NCBI RefSeq assembly: GCF_003990915.1
Contig: NZ_BHXQ01000005.1
Location: 1 to 64,000, forward strand
Origin: Chryseotalea sanaruensis
GTDB lineage: Bacteria > Bacteroidota > Bacteroidia > Cytophagales > Cyclobacteriaceae
DNA length: 64,000 nt
Direction of reading: 5' to 3'
Part shown: positions 42,155-50,851 of the stretch, one piece after another
Layout of the letters: each line of letters opens with the position of its first letter
How positions within the stretch are numbered: the first letter of the stretch is position 1
Program-made: the position numbers and the translations under genes
Notes under the pieces: generated by a model
What the model was told of the DNA's origin: nothing
The model's database searches: none
Seen by the model: the letters and a program-made list of their open reading frames with translations, nothing else

Positions 42155-42505
42155 TCAATCAACTTCATCAAAAAGCTTCACTAGATCTTCTGCCTCATCA
42201 ATACAAAACTTGCAATTATGAAGTTTAACTTGTTCGTTGTGTTTATAATCAGCGTCTTTTCTCTTTTTGAAAAGTGTCTCAAGACGTTTACTTATTTTTC
42301 TTTTATTGACAGATTCCGAATTTGCAAGAGTTTTAATGACCTCCATGTGAACGCTTCCAGTATCCACAAAAATAGAAAGCTTATTTCTGATGTAACCAAA
42401 GGCTCCATAATAAGCGCGATTTATTATAGATCGATAATGAGCCTCTGTCGTTCCTGTTTGCAATTCTTTTGAAACATTGATTAATGTTCTGGGATCAAAC
42501 GCCAT
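42155..42505 (-). CDS. HEPN-like domain protein
   Basis: A 116-residue helical protein. The pattern SIINRAYYGAFGYIRNKL followed by LETLFKKRKDADYKHN is that of HEPN domains, which are all-alpha, often RNases in defence and toxin-antitoxin systems. An Rx6H motif (RKDADYKH) fits the catalytic R-x4-6-H pattern. No MNT nucleotidyltransferase antitoxin is adjacent. Its first 11 bases overlap the end of the middle gene of the unit, so translation should be coupled. Nuclease activity is inferred from motif only. Confidence 0.65.
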   Translation of the reverse strand: MAFDPRTLINVSKELQTGTTEAHYRSIINRAYYGAFGYIRNKLSIFVDTGSVHMEVIKTLANSESVNKRKISKRLETLFKKRKDADYKHNEQVKLHNCKFCIDEAEDLVKLFDEVD

Positions 42506-42980
42506 CAGGATTAATGTTAATGTTCAACTTTGAAGCAACGCTTGGGAAGAGGTCAAACATATTGTCTAAAAAAGTATCTACAAAGGACTTAGATTTTTCC
42601 CAATCACATTTAGTATGCACATTTATGAATAATGTTTGCCATTCTGGTCCTTCATTTAGTAGGTCTAACACTAATTTAGAATCTGAACCAAATGTAGTCC
42701 GTAAATGAATTACTAGATTTGGTAAGAGTTTTAAAACATCAAAATTCTGTAATAAATAATCGACCTCATCTGTCGGATTCTCAAACTCATAACCATTCAA
42801 CACCATTCGAACATTATTCCGCATTACTTCAATAGAATATTGTGAAGTGCTTTCAATTACAGAGTCTCCCAAAGTTTCATGAGATCTTTTTATTTTTGTG
42901 GACTCTTTGGTCAAAATTAGATCCGCTATATAAGAATCGGTTTGGACTGGGAGTGTAGCGGTAAATGTGTTATTAAACAT
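42495..42980 (-). CDS. Hypothetical protein, middle gene of the TIGR04255-HEPN unit
   Basis: A 161-residue soluble protein I do not recognise. Its N-terminal half has mixed strands (NTFTATLPVQTDSYIADLIL), and the C-terminal half is mixed helix and strand with aromatic and acidic residues (HTKCDWEKSKSFVDTFLDNM). It overlaps the TIGR04255 gene by 8 bases and the HEPN gene by 11 bases, so all three are probably made together. Confidence 0.6.
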   Translation of the reverse strand: MFNNTFTATLPVQTDSYIADLILTKESTKIKRSHETLGDSVIESTSQYSIEVMRNNVRMVLNGYEFENPTDEVDYLLQNFDVLKLLPNLVIHLRTTFGSDSKLVLDLLNEGPEWQTLFINVHTKCDWEKSKSFVDTFLDNMFDLFPSVASKLNININPDGV

Positions 42981-43731
42981 CGAATTCTTTTTTCTTTTGT
43001 TCAGTTATTATAGTGTCAAATGCTTTATGAAGAGCAGAGTGGGCTACTTCTAACCATTCCTTTATTTCTAATCCTTCATTATCCTTTATTCTAGTATAAT
43101 AGAGCTGTAACATAGATGGCGCTTCATATTTTGGCTCTTTTTTCAAAGTTACTAACGATAATGCTAGTATTTCAGTTTCGGGAACCGCTGGTGTTTCAAT
43201 ATTTAACTGAATGGAGCTTAAATCATTGCTCAAAACCCCCTGTGGTATTGATGGGAAAACGTTATAGGATTTTCTGAAATTTTCATATGTGTGTTTATTT
43301 AAATCAATCTTGTTTATTGTCTTAAGTCCAATTCTATTTATTCTTTCAATTTTTACACTTTTTTCCAATGAAGTGACTGCAGATAGAATTACTTTTCTGT
43401 AATTCTCCCAGCCTTCATAACGTGGCAGTTTATTAACTGTGAACAGTCCGTTTGACAATTGAATGATTGTGCTATTGTCAGGACTTTTGTATTGGGTTAA
43501 GTCATTTGAACCTGGTCCAATCTGAAATCCAGAAGCGTCAAACGATATTCCAAATGCCCCCCCTGAGGCTTGACTGATGTTCGGAAAATCAGATTTTATT
43601 TCGTTATAAAAGATGCCTGGAACAATCGGGCTCCAATCTTTACACGTGAAGAAAATTTCAAAAACAGCCTCAGTAAGAGGCGGATTTTTGTATTTTTTTG
43701 TTACTGCCATTTGAGTTTGAAATATGGACAC
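42973..43731 (-). CDS. TIGR04255 family protein
   Basis: A 252-residue protein. The N-terminal block KNPPLTEAVFEIFF and the C-terminal block EIKEWLEVAHSALHKAFDTIITEQKKKEF are family marks. The family is uncharacterised and occurs sporadically in diverse bacteria, often in accessory regions. A second start at 43710 (MAVTKKYKNPPL) gives a better N-terminus. It leads a tight three-gene unit with an unknown protein and a HEPN-like protein. The upstream region to 43915 is AT-rich, with no promoter box recognised. Confidence 0.8.
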   Translation of the reverse strand: MSIFQTQMAVTKKYKNPPLTEAVFEIFFTCKDWSPIVPGIFYNEIKSDFPNISQASGGAFGISFDASGFQIGPGSNDLTQYKSPDNSTIIQLSNGLFTVNKLPRYEGWENYRKVILSAVTSLEKSVKIERINRIGLKTINKIDLNKHTYENFRKSYNVFPSIPQGVLSNDLSSIQLNIETPAVPETEILALSLVTLKKEPKYEAPSMLQLYYTRIKDNEGLEIKEWLEVAHSALHKAFDTIITEQKKKEFDV

Positions 43732-43914
43732 GCTGGATTACAAATCGTAATTTCGATCAGAATATTGTAAATACCAAAGAATGTGTTTGATTATCTTTAT
43801 TTGCTGATTTTAAAAGCCCAATTATTTTATCGAGTTGGAGGGTAATTCTATATATTCCTACACAGTATCTATAGTATAGAGCTTTACTAAATTTTACTAG
43901 GATTTAAATAATTA

Positions 43915-45285
43915 TTAAAAAACAATCACCTCATCCTCTTTTACACTCGTCAGATACGAGCTTATCAAATTGTGGATGGTAGGCGTTTCAACACCTGGTC
44001 GTACAAGCTGTTGTACATCGGTGAAGGTTTCAATGGATTGTTTGCGTTCTGCAAAACCATGTCCGTAGTAGGTGCCTTCTTTCACTAACACCAATGACTT
44101 TTCATATTGTGTTCTGCCCTTGCCGATAATTACCAGCGATTCGCCTTTCTGCTGAAGGGTGTCCAGCATTTTCGAAACGCGCTTATTATATTTTTTTGAT
44201 GTTTCGATTTCCTGGCAGGCACCATGACATTCACCCGTCTGGTGTTGAAAACATAAACCTTTGGTTACCTGTAAGCCACAAAGTTTGGGGCACAGCTCAT
44301 AAGCGTGTACCTTCTCCCATAAAAAATTCCAGGCATCACCTTTAGAACTTAAACGTACCAATGGTTGCGAGCCGCGCATCACGGTATTGACAGAGAAACG
44401 GAGATAACCATTTCTGTCTTCGTATGCATAAATACCCCACTCTTCAACACGGTGTTTCTGTGCTTGATTGTATTTTGGCCACAGTCTTCTTATTTCCTGC
44501 GATTCAAAAATAAGCGCCAGCATTTCATTGCCTGTTAACTCATAACGGATGCGGTGTATTTCGTTACGAATGTTTTGTCTGCTCCACTCACGCGCATCAC
44601 CTGAAAAATGACCGGCAATTCTTTTTTTAATGTTGGCAGCTTTGCCTACATAAATAACACTGCCCCTTGCATTCAGAAAATAATAGACACCTGCTTTAGC
44701 TGGTAGTGTATCAAAATCTTCTTTAGGTAAATTCGGTGGTAAAATAGTTTCACCACTGTTGCGCTTTAAAGCTTTAGCTATTTGCCCGTCTTTATCGCGT
44801 TGTATCAGTACATCAAAAACTTTAACCGTAGCTTCTGCATCGCCACTGGCACGGTGGCGGTTGGTAATTTTTATACCCAGACTTTCTGCAATACTGCCTA
44901 AACTGTATGAGCGAAGCCCGGGAATAATTTTACGACTGAGTCTTACAGTACAAAGTTTTTTGGTTTGCCAGTTTATGCCTGCTTGTTCAAATTCTTTTTT
45001 TAAAAACGAATAATCAAAGTGAGCATTGTGAGCTACAAATACTTTCCCCTCCAACATTTTAAGGATGTCTTCTGCTACCTCTTCGAAGCGTGGCGCGGTG
45101 AGTACCATTTCATTGGTGATGCCAGTGAGCCCAGTGATGTAGGAAGGAATATTCCGCACAGGGTTAACAAGCGTGCGAAAACTTTTGCCAACCTGAAGCC
45201 CATCATGATGCACAATCGCAATTTCAGTAATGCGATGGTTCTCAGCATAGCCTCCGGTAGTCTCTATATCCACAATCGCATACAT
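43915..45285 (-). CDS. DnaQ-like exonuclease fused to GIY-YIG (UvrC/Cho-like) nuclease
   Basis: A 456-residue protein combining two nucleases. The N-terminal DEDDh 3'-5' exonuclease domain (1-170) has DIETTGG, HNAHFDYSF and HRASGDAEAT. From about 195 a GIY-YIG domain follows (AGVYYFLNARGSVIYVGKAANIKKRI), like the N-terminal nuclease of UvrC or Cho. The C-terminal part has a Cys-rich patch (CPKLCGLQVTKGLCFQHQTGECHGAC). Such fusions are known in several bacteria and are assigned to DNA repair or excision. It is monocistronic, reading away from the divergent holin-like gene. Confidence 0.88.
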   Translation of the reverse strand: MYAIVDIETTGGYAENHRITEIAIVHHDGLQVGKSFRTLVNPVRNIPSYITGLTGITNEMVLTAPRFEEVAEDILKMLEGKVFVAHNAHFDYSFLKKEFEQAGINWQTKKLCTVRLSRKIIPGLRSYSLGSIAESLGIKITNRHRASGDAEATVKVFDVLIQRDKDGQIAKALKRNSGETILPPNLPKEDFDTLPAKAGVYYFLNARGSVIYVGKAANIKKRIAGHFSGDAREWSRQNIRNEIHRIRYELTGNEMLALIFESQEIRRLWPKYNQAQKHRVEEWGIYAYEDRNGYLRFSVNTVMRGSQPLVRLSSKGDAWNFLWEKVHAYELCPKLCGLQVTKGLCFQHQTGECHGACQEIETSKKYNKRVSKMLDTLQQKGESLVIIGKGRTQYEKSLVLVKEGTYYGHGFAERKQSIETFTDVQQLVRPGVETPTIHNLISSYLTSVKEDEVIVF

Positions 45286-45354
45286 GGCGCTAATTTATGG
45301 TCAAAGCTGTATTGAAACATTGTTCGGGAGAAAGAAATACAACATATTTATTGC

Positions 45355-45705
45355 ATGAACTGGATTGTTAAATTTTTACTAAGTGGTTTAGCCGTTTTGC
45401 TGACTGCTTATTTGTTGCCTGGAGTAAGTGTTGAGGATTATTGGACTGCATTGCTTGTAGCTTTGGTGCTAAGTATTGTTAATATTTTTGTTAAACCCTT
45501 CCTGATTGTATTAACTATCCCCATCACTTTTGTTACGCTAGGTCTTTTTCTGCTCGTAATTAATGCCTTAATGATTTTACTAACAGACTACTTTATTGAT
45601 GGTTTTTTGGTGGATGGATTCTGGTGGGCGCTACTTTTTAGCCTTATCCTGTCACTTTTCAACAGTCTTTTTGCCGATTTAACCAAAGATGGACAAAAAT
45701 CGTAG
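45355..45705 (+). CDS. Phage holin-like family membrane protein (YvlD type)
   Basis: A 116-residue protein with four membrane spans: WIVKFLLSGLAVLLTAYLL, ALLVALVLSIVNIFVKPFL, IVLTIPITFVTLGLFLLVINALMI and WWALLFSLILSLFNSLF. It fits the PF04020 family, whose members are chromosomal membrane proteins of unknown role despite the holin name. There is no phage context here. It diverges from the exonuclease fusion gene. Confidence 0.8.
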   Translation: MNWIVKFLLSGLAVLLTAYLLPGVSVEDYWTALLVALVLSIVNIFVKPFLIVLTIPITFVTLGLFLLVINALMILLTDYFIDGFLVDGFWWALLFSLILSLFNSLFADLTKDGQKS

Positions 45706-45817
45706 CAAATTTCCTTCTGTCGGCCGCTTATCAACGACCCCCATACACGCGTTTGGGGCATGTCACAGATTCAGTTACAAAATTTAATTCTTTTTTGTAA
45801 GCTTTTGGTAGAATTTA

Positions 45818-45835
45818 CACCTTAATTTTAAGGTG
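45818..45835. promoter_or_regulatory. 18-base inverted repeat CACCTTAATTTTAAGGTG
   Basis: A near-perfect inverted repeat with 8-bp arms around TT, located 67 bases before the protease gene. No T tract follows, so an operator or an mRNA structure is more likely than a terminator. A second, smaller stem (CCCCA/TGGGG, about 45738-45757) lies nearer the upstream gene. Confidence 0.4.
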
Positions 45836-45901
45836 CATACAGTATAATATTGGTTTGAATTACTACTTTGCTGCCACTAAACCTAAATACAAACTAAACT
45901 T

Positions 45902-46681
45902 ATGATGAAAAAAGTGCTATCTATAGCAGCGCTCGCAGCAGCGATTGTTATGGTTTCCTGCCAGCAGGATGAAAGTTTAATCTCTCAGGAAGTTTCTCAA
46001 GTAACACTTGACAAAATTTCTGCCCTGGGATTTGGAACGCAAGATGTTCAACGTGTTGATGGCGGTTACCTGGTTGAGGGTGACATTGTACTTCACGAAC
46101 ATGACCTAGAAGGTGCAAAAGTTAAGAGGCACCTCAATGTTGGTCAGGCCGAACAATACCGAACCACTAACCTTGTGTCTGGTCCAAGAACCATTACTGT
46201 AAGCGTAAGTGGAAATGTGCCAGCAGGCTTTTCTAATTCGGTAAATAATGCCCTTGCCCGTTACAATGCGGAAAATATCGGGCTCACTTTTACACGTGTA
46301 GCAAGTGGTGGTAACATCAACATTCGTATTGTTAACACAAGACAATACATCGCTTCAGCGGGTTTCCCTAGTGGTGGCAATCCGTACAACGAAATCAAAT
46401 ATGCAAAGACCTACACTAACTATAGTGATGGTTTCATGACTACTGTTGTAGCACATGAAATTGGTCATTGCATTGGTTTCCGTCATACTGATTACATGGA
46501 TCGTAGCTATAGCTGTGGCGGTTCAACTGCAAATGAGGGAGCATCAAGTGTAGGTGCTATCCACATCCCTGGTACGCCTACTACTGCAGACCCCGGTTCA
46601 TGGATGTTGGCTTGTTTAAGCGCTTCCACAAACCGTCCGTTTAACAACAACGACAAAACTGCATTAAGCTATTTATATTAA
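45902..46681 (+). CDS. Lipoprotein HEIGH-type metalloprotease (M57-like)
   Basis: A 259-residue exported protein. The first 20 residues are a signal peptide with a lipobox ending at Cys20 (MVSCQQD). The zinc motif HEIGHCIGFRHTDYMDRS at about 184-201 is that of the dual-action HEIGH metallopeptidase family (HExxHxxGxxH, Glu catalytic). A Met-containing turn near MLACLS may complete the metzincin-like site. It probably acts on the cell surface or outside, cutting host or environmental proteins. A bidirectional terminator follows. Confidence 0.88.
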   Translation: MMKKVLSIAALAAAIVMVSCQQDESLISQEVSQVTLDKISALGFGTQDVQRVDGGYLVEGDIVLHEHDLEGAKVKRHLNVGQAEQYRTTNLVSGPRTITVSVSGNVPAGFSNSVNNALARYNAENIGLTFTRVASGGNINIRIVNTRQYIASAGFPSGGNPYNEIKYAKTYTNYSDGFMTTVVAHEIGHCIGFRHTDYMDRSYSCGGSTANEGASSVGAIHIPGTPTTADPGSWMLACLSASTNRPFNNNDKTALSYLY

Positions 46682-46699
46682 TTGCTATTGAAACAAATA

Positions 46700-46727
46700 A
46701 AAAAGGAGGGTTTTGCCCTCCTTTTTA
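46700..46727. terminator. Bidirectional terminator between protease and lipoprotein genes
   Basis: AAAAAGGAGGG (46700-46710) pairs with CCCTCCTTTTT (46716-46726) around TTTTG, giving an 11-bp stem with a T run on both strands. It ends the protease gene and the convergent lipoprotein gene. Confidence 0.9.
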
Positions 46728-47273
46728 TTTAAGTTTTACCAGTTTGGATTCTTCCCAAAATTTCTTTTTCTTAATCAACGACATTAATTGTTTGGGTGTC
46801 GGATCAATACGATAGTACTTTTCGTTATCACTAAGTTCAATTACTTGTACAGGCAATTCCTTTTGTAATTCTGATAATGATTTAACCTTCTCGGAATCGG
46901 TAATACCCATCATCATAAAAGTAAGATTACCTTTTTTATCTCTTTTAAGGACTCGCAACAACCACTCATTATTTTCTTTGAAGCTGATGAAGTAAAGGTT
47001 CTTGTATTTCTTCACTACTAATGAGTCGCTAATCTCTGCCGCATCCATCCAGCTTTTTTCACCATCCGGCTTGCCATTAAGTATTTTGTAGCTACTCTCT
47101 TCAATAAGTAAGGTATCTTGAATGCTATCACCCTCGTCTGTTAAATAATATCCTCTGAGTTCTGTAGGAAAAGCTTTTAAAGGAGAGATTCCTTTTGGTT
47201 GATGTGTGGGGAATGAAACTTCTGTGCATGAAGCCAGAAATAATACAGAAACAAGACAAAGCAGTGTTTTCAT
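46725..47273 (-). CDS. Hypothetical lipoprotein
   Basis: A 182-residue predicted lipoprotein (signal peptide with lipobox LASC, Cys16). The body is beta-rich with a DEGDSIQDTLLIEE pattern and ends in a basic tail (LIKKKKFWEESKLVKLK). No domain is recognised. Its upstream region carries a degenerate AT-rich direct repeat. Confidence 0.65.
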   Translation of the reverse strand: MKTLLCLVSVLFLASCTEVSFPTHQPKGISPLKAFPTELRGYYLTDEGDSIQDTLLIEESSYKILNGKPDGEKSWMDAAEISDSLVVKKYKNLYFISFKENNEWLLRVLKRDKKGNLTFMMMGITDSEKVKSLSELQKELPVQVIELSDNEKYYRIDPTPKQLMSLIKKKKFWEESKLVKLK

Positions 47274-47399
47274 ATTTGATTAGTTAATCATTGATGAGAT
47301 GATTCGAGGATTTGAAAATTTGATGATGATCAAGTTTCAATACAATAAGCATAACAAACAAAGTGCAGGATTTGCACTAAGACCCAACCTCAGAAAATA

Positions 47400-47894
47400 T
47401 CAGAACTCAATCAACACCTGATTCTTTTCAACAGAATCACCTTTTTTCACTTTTATCTTTTTAACTACGCCATCACCTGGAGATTTTAAAATGTTTTCCA
47501 TTTTCATCGCTTCTAAAATCAAAAGCTGATCGCCTGCTTTTACGGTATCACCCTCGGCAACTTTTAAATTGATAATAAGACCCGGCATGGGGGCTTTTAC
47601 ATTGTTTACTTTATTAGTAGCAGCACTGCTAATGCCCATTTTTTCCAACAAAAGATCAAACTTATCTTTTACATCAACAGTGTATTTATTGTTGTTAATC
47701 TTCAGGGTTACATTTTTTGTTACTGCATCTGTTTTAATAATTTCTGCCTGATAGCTTTTGCCATCATGTAAAATATGAAAATGCCCGTTGTTAAGATTTA
47801 CAACGTCCCAGCTAAGTGCGCTTCCATTTATAAAAAGTTTGTCATCGTTCTGCTCGATTATAAAGTCTTTCTTATTAACTGTAGCTTTTTGCAT
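47400..47894 (-). CDS. Biotin/lipoyl attachment domain protein (BCCP-like)
   Basis: A 164-residue protein. The C-terminal 70 residues are a biotinyl-lipoyl domain with the biotin site EAMKMEN (Lys131) and flanking PMPGLIINL, as in biotin carboxyl carrier domains of acyl-CoA carboxylases. The N-terminal 90 residues form a beta-rich domain seen in the carrier subunit of methylmalonyl/propionyl-CoA carboxylase-like enzymes of Bacteroidota. The other carboxylase subunits are not adjacent, so assignment to a specific complex is open. Confidence 0.82.
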   Translation of the reverse strand: MQKATVNKKDFIIEQNDDKLFINGSALSWDVVNLNNGHFHILHDGKSYQAEIIKTDAVTKNVTLKINNNKYTVDVKDKFDLLLEKMGISSAATNKVNNVKAPMPGLIINLKVAEGDTVKAGDQLLILEAMKMENILKSPGDGVVKKIKVKKGDSVEKNQVLIEF

Positions 47895-47951
47895 ATGAAT
47901 ATTTTCTTACAACAAAGGTGCAAAAATTATAAATAACGTAGCGGCAATTTT

Positions 47952-48698
47952 TTAAGAATCAGCCCTTTCTGCCAATTGGCGCATGCTGCTAACAATATTT
48001 GGATCAACAGTTCTGAGTAAAAACTCACTTCCACCTGTAGAGCCCATACCAGTAATATTGCTGTTTTGATATTGCATATCACTAGGGACGTGTATCATAG
48101 CTCCGAAATGAACCTCTTTTACCTTAGTAGTTGAAATAATCTTTATCACATTTTGCTCGTTTATACCAGAGCCTGGCATAATGTTAATCCTCCCCTCCGA
48201 TTGCTCAACCAATTGTGTGATGCGCGCTATTCCCATCTCTGCTTTTAATTGATGGCCCGAAGTGAGGATACGATTAAAGCCTAATGCTATGCAGTCTTCC
48301 AAACTTTGGCGTGGATCTTTTGTCATGTCGAAAGCACGATGACAAGTTACCTGCATTGGTCTTGCCAGCTTAATCAATTCAGCGCACCTTACTTTATCGA
48401 TTTCGCCATCACTTGTAAGTATGCCAAACACAACACCCGGTATGTTTAATGATTTACAAAATGAAATATCGTGTTTCATGCTTTCAAATTCATGATCGGA
48501 GTAACAGAAGTCGCCACCACGTGGGCGTATCATTACAAAAACAGGAATATTTAAAAGTGTTTTTACTTGTTGAATAACACCGGCAGATGGTGTTGTCCCT
48601 CCTTCTCCCGGATTGTCGCAAAGCTCAATCCTATCAGCCCCACCATCTTGCGCTTTAATCGCAGCGTCTATCGTGTATACAACAACCTCTAGTATCAT
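47952..48698 (-). CDS. cutC: CutC family protein (copper homeostasis)
   Basis: A 248-residue TIM-barrel protein. CutC signatures are DGGADRIELCDNPGEGGTTPSAG, FVMIRPRGGDFCYSDHEF, CHRAFDMTKDPRQSLE and MPGSGINEQNV. Its biochemical role is uncertain; early data linked it to copper tolerance. It ends 2 bases before the asparaginase-type gene's 3' neighbour position, showing co-transcription with that gene. Confidence 0.92.
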   Translation of the reverse strand: MILEVVVYTIDAAIKAQDGGADRIELCDNPGEGGTTPSAGVIQQVKTLLNIPVFVMIRPRGGDFCYSDHEFESMKHDISFCKSLNIPGVVFGILTSDGEIDKVRCAELIKLARPMQVTCHRAFDMTKDPRQSLEDCIALGFNRILTSGHQLKAEMGIARITQLVEQSEGRINIMPGSGINEQNVIKIISTTKVKEVHFGAMIHVPSDMQYQNSNITGMGSTGGSEFLLRTVDPNIVSSMRQLAERADS

Positions 48699-48700
48699 GT

Positions 48701-49669
48701 TCAGTAGAAACTTTTAGCCTCAAATACTTTGTTGGGCACTTCATTTGAATAAAGTGCATAGGTAAATCCTTTCTGCAAAGCATAGGCACCATACTCACCA
48801 TTTTTATTAATAGCTAAAAAGCCCACTTGTATTTGTTTGGATTTTTCGGGTTGTTTTTTGACAATTCTTTTCACGGCTAACTCGCAGGCACGTTGCGGGC
48901 TATTTCCTTGACGCATCAACTCAACTACTAAGTGCGAACCCACAATCCGAATTACCTCTTCACCTAAACCTGAAGAAGTGGCTGCACCAATTTCATTATC
49001 AACATATAATCCAGCTCCAATAATTGGGGAGTCGCCCAGGCGCCCATGCATTTTGTAAGCCATGCCACTAGTTGTACACGCACCTGATAAATTCTGGTTG
49101 CTATCTAAAGCGAGCATACCAATCGTATCATGGTTTTCGATGTTCACTATAGGTTTGTACTCTGCTTTTTTCATCCATTCTTTCCAGGCCTTCTCAGAGG
49201 AGGCAGTTAGTAAATTTTCTTTGGTGAAGCCGTTGGCTAGTGCAAATTGAAGCGCACCTTCTCCGACTAACATAACGTGTGGAGTAAGTTCCATTACTTT
49301 TCGGGCAACAGAAATTGGATGAACAATATGCTCAAGACAGGCAACAGCGCCACAATTGGCAAACTCGTCCATAATGCAGGCATCCAGCGTAACACGTCCG
49401 TCACGATCAGGTAAACCACCAAGTCCAACTGAACTTTCATTTGGATCGCCTTCAGGTACATGTACACCTTTTTCAACAGCATCTAATGCCCTGCCATTGG
49501 CATTCAAAACTTTCCACGCCTCTGCATTAGCTCCCACACCAAAGTTCCAGGTAGAAATAACAATGGGTTTAGTAATGCGTTTAGAAGGGGAAGAAACAAA
49601 AGATTGTAAGGGTAGCAAAGAGGCCAGTGCTCCTGTCAATTTCAGGAAGTGTCTACGTGATGTTTTCAT
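48701..49669 (-). CDS. N4-(beta-N-acetylglucosaminyl)-L-asparaginase (Ntn hydrolase)
   Basis: A 322-residue amidohydrolase that cuts the GlcNAc-Asn bond, or an isoaspartyl peptidase/L-asparaginase relative. A twin-arginine-type signal (SRRHFLK, residues 4-10) directs export. Autocleavage exposes Thr182 in NHDTIGMLAL, and the glycine-rich GDSPIIGAGLYVDNEIGAATSSGLGE is a family mark. A GGLPDRDG loop lies upstream. It is the first of two genes with cutC, 2 bases apart. It probably acts in the periplasm on glycosylasparagine from glycoproteins. Confidence 0.9.
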   Translation of the reverse strand: MKTSRRHFLKLTGALASLLPLQSFVSSPSKRITKPIVISTWNFGVGANAEAWKVLNANGRALDAVEKGVHVPEGDPNESSVGLGGLPDRDGRVTLDACIMDEFANCGAVACLEHIVHPISVARKVMELTPHVMLVGEGALQFALANGFTKENLLTASSEKAWKEWMKKAEYKPIVNIENHDTIGMLALDSNQNLSGACTTSGMAYKMHGRLGDSPIIGAGLYVDNEIGAATSSGLGEEVIRIVGSHLVVELMRQGNSPQRACELAVKRIVKKQPEKSKQIQVGFLAINKNGEYGAYALQKGFTYALYSNEVPNKVFEAKSFY

Positions 49670-49784
49670 AATAAAATCTTGATTTCAAGGTAAGGCAAAA
49701 TACTATCAGTTAAAACGATAATTATTTGAGATCTGAAATCCGCCCTTCACTAGTATTACGTATATAGCATAACTAAACACAATT

Positions 49785-50354
49785 ATGAAACTTGAAACAA
49801 ACGCAGGTGCACCCCATTTTAAGTTGATGGACATCTACGACAGAGAGATTGATTTGAACAACTATAAGGATAAAAGACTTTTTATTGGCTTCTTTCGCCA
49901 TGCTGGATGCCCTTTTTGCAATTTGCGCGTACATGCGCTCACTAAAATTCATGAGGAGTTAAAGAGTAAAGGCATGGAAATGATTTTCTTTTTTGAATCA
50001 AAAAAGGAAGTTTTATTGAGGAGTATTTTCCACAAAGAGGTTTCTCCTATTCCATTGATCTCCGATCCTCAAAAACTTATGTACGCGGCCTATGGTTTGG
50101 AGCCTTCTGCATCTATTGCCACTAAAAGTCACCTTACCTCTTTTGTACAAACTGCTTTTAAAGCAAGTATGGCGGGGGTACCTATTCACCTTATGGCTGA
50201 TGGGGAATCTATTAACACAATCCCAGCTGAATTCTTAATAGATAAAGGACTTGTGGTAAAGAAAGTGCATTATGCTAAGGGTCTGAATGATCGTATTAGC
50301 ATTGATATTGTTAAAGATTTTGCTGACAAAGGCGAACTGGCATTGAATGATTAA
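49785..50354 (+). CDS. Peroxiredoxin-like (AhpC/TSA-type) protein
   Basis: A 189-residue thioredoxin-fold protein. The redox motif CPFC (Cys42, Cys45) follows the strand LFIGFFRHAG, and the layout NAGAPHFKLMDIYDREIDLNNY matches AhpC/TSA redoxins. Two cysteines spaced CxxC instead of a single peroxidatic Cys suggest thiol oxidoreductase or PRX-like-2 family use. It is cytosolic with no signal peptide. It stands alone between divergent and same-strand neighbours. Confidence 0.8.
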   Translation: MKLETNAGAPHFKLMDIYDREIDLNNYKDKRLFIGFFRHAGCPFCNLRVHALTKIHEELKSKGMEMIFFFESKKEVLLRSIFHKEVSPIPLISDPQKLMYAAYGLEPSASIATKSHLTSFVQTAFKASMAGVPIHLMADGESINTIPAEFLIDKGLVVKKVHYAKGLNDRISIDIVKDFADKGELALND

Positions 50355-50431
50355 AAAATAAGTTTGACAATACCTGCTGCCATAAGCTTGTCATAATCCA
50401 TCTTAAATTTATCCTTAATTATGGATAAAAA

Positions 50432-50851
50432 ATGGCAAAGTATACCACAGTTGATGAAATAGTCTTAGGTCTTCCTAAAGACGAACAAGTGATTGTAAAA
50501 AAATTACGATCACTTGTTTTAGATACTTTGCCCAAGGCGGAAGAGAAACTCTCCTATGGAGCGCCATTTTATGCACGACATAAAATGATCTGTTTCATTT
50601 GGTCACCCTCTTTAACTTGGGGCATTCAGACTAAGCCGGGGAAGCATGCCAATAAGGGTGTTAGTTTGGGTTTTTGCCAAGGTTATTTAATTGCTAATAA
50701 AGATGGAGTGCTTTTAAAGGAAAATAGGAAGCAGGTTTACTCGATGTATTTTAAAAAATTAAGTGACATTGATGAGCAACAAATAAGAGCTTTGCTGTTT
50801 GAAGCTGATTTAATTGATCAGACTTTTTCAAATAAAAAAACTAAAACTTAA
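50432..50851 (+). CDS. DUF1801 family protein (YdhG-like)
   Basis: A 139-residue protein. The DUF1801 pattern VDEIVLGLPKDEQVIVKKLRSLVLDTLPKAEEKLSYGAPFY, then CFIWSPSLTWGIQTKP and GVSLGFCQGYLIANKDG, is present across most of its length. The family is of unknown function. Its end overlaps the convergent DsrE-like gene by 11 bases. Confidence 0.85.
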   Translation: MAKYTTVDEIVLGLPKDEQVIVKKLRSLVLDTLPKAEEKLSYGAPFYARHKMICFIWSPSLTWGIQTKPGKHANKGVSLGFCQGYLIANKDGVLLKENRKQVYSMYFKKLSDIDEQQIRALLFEADLIDQTFSNKKTKT

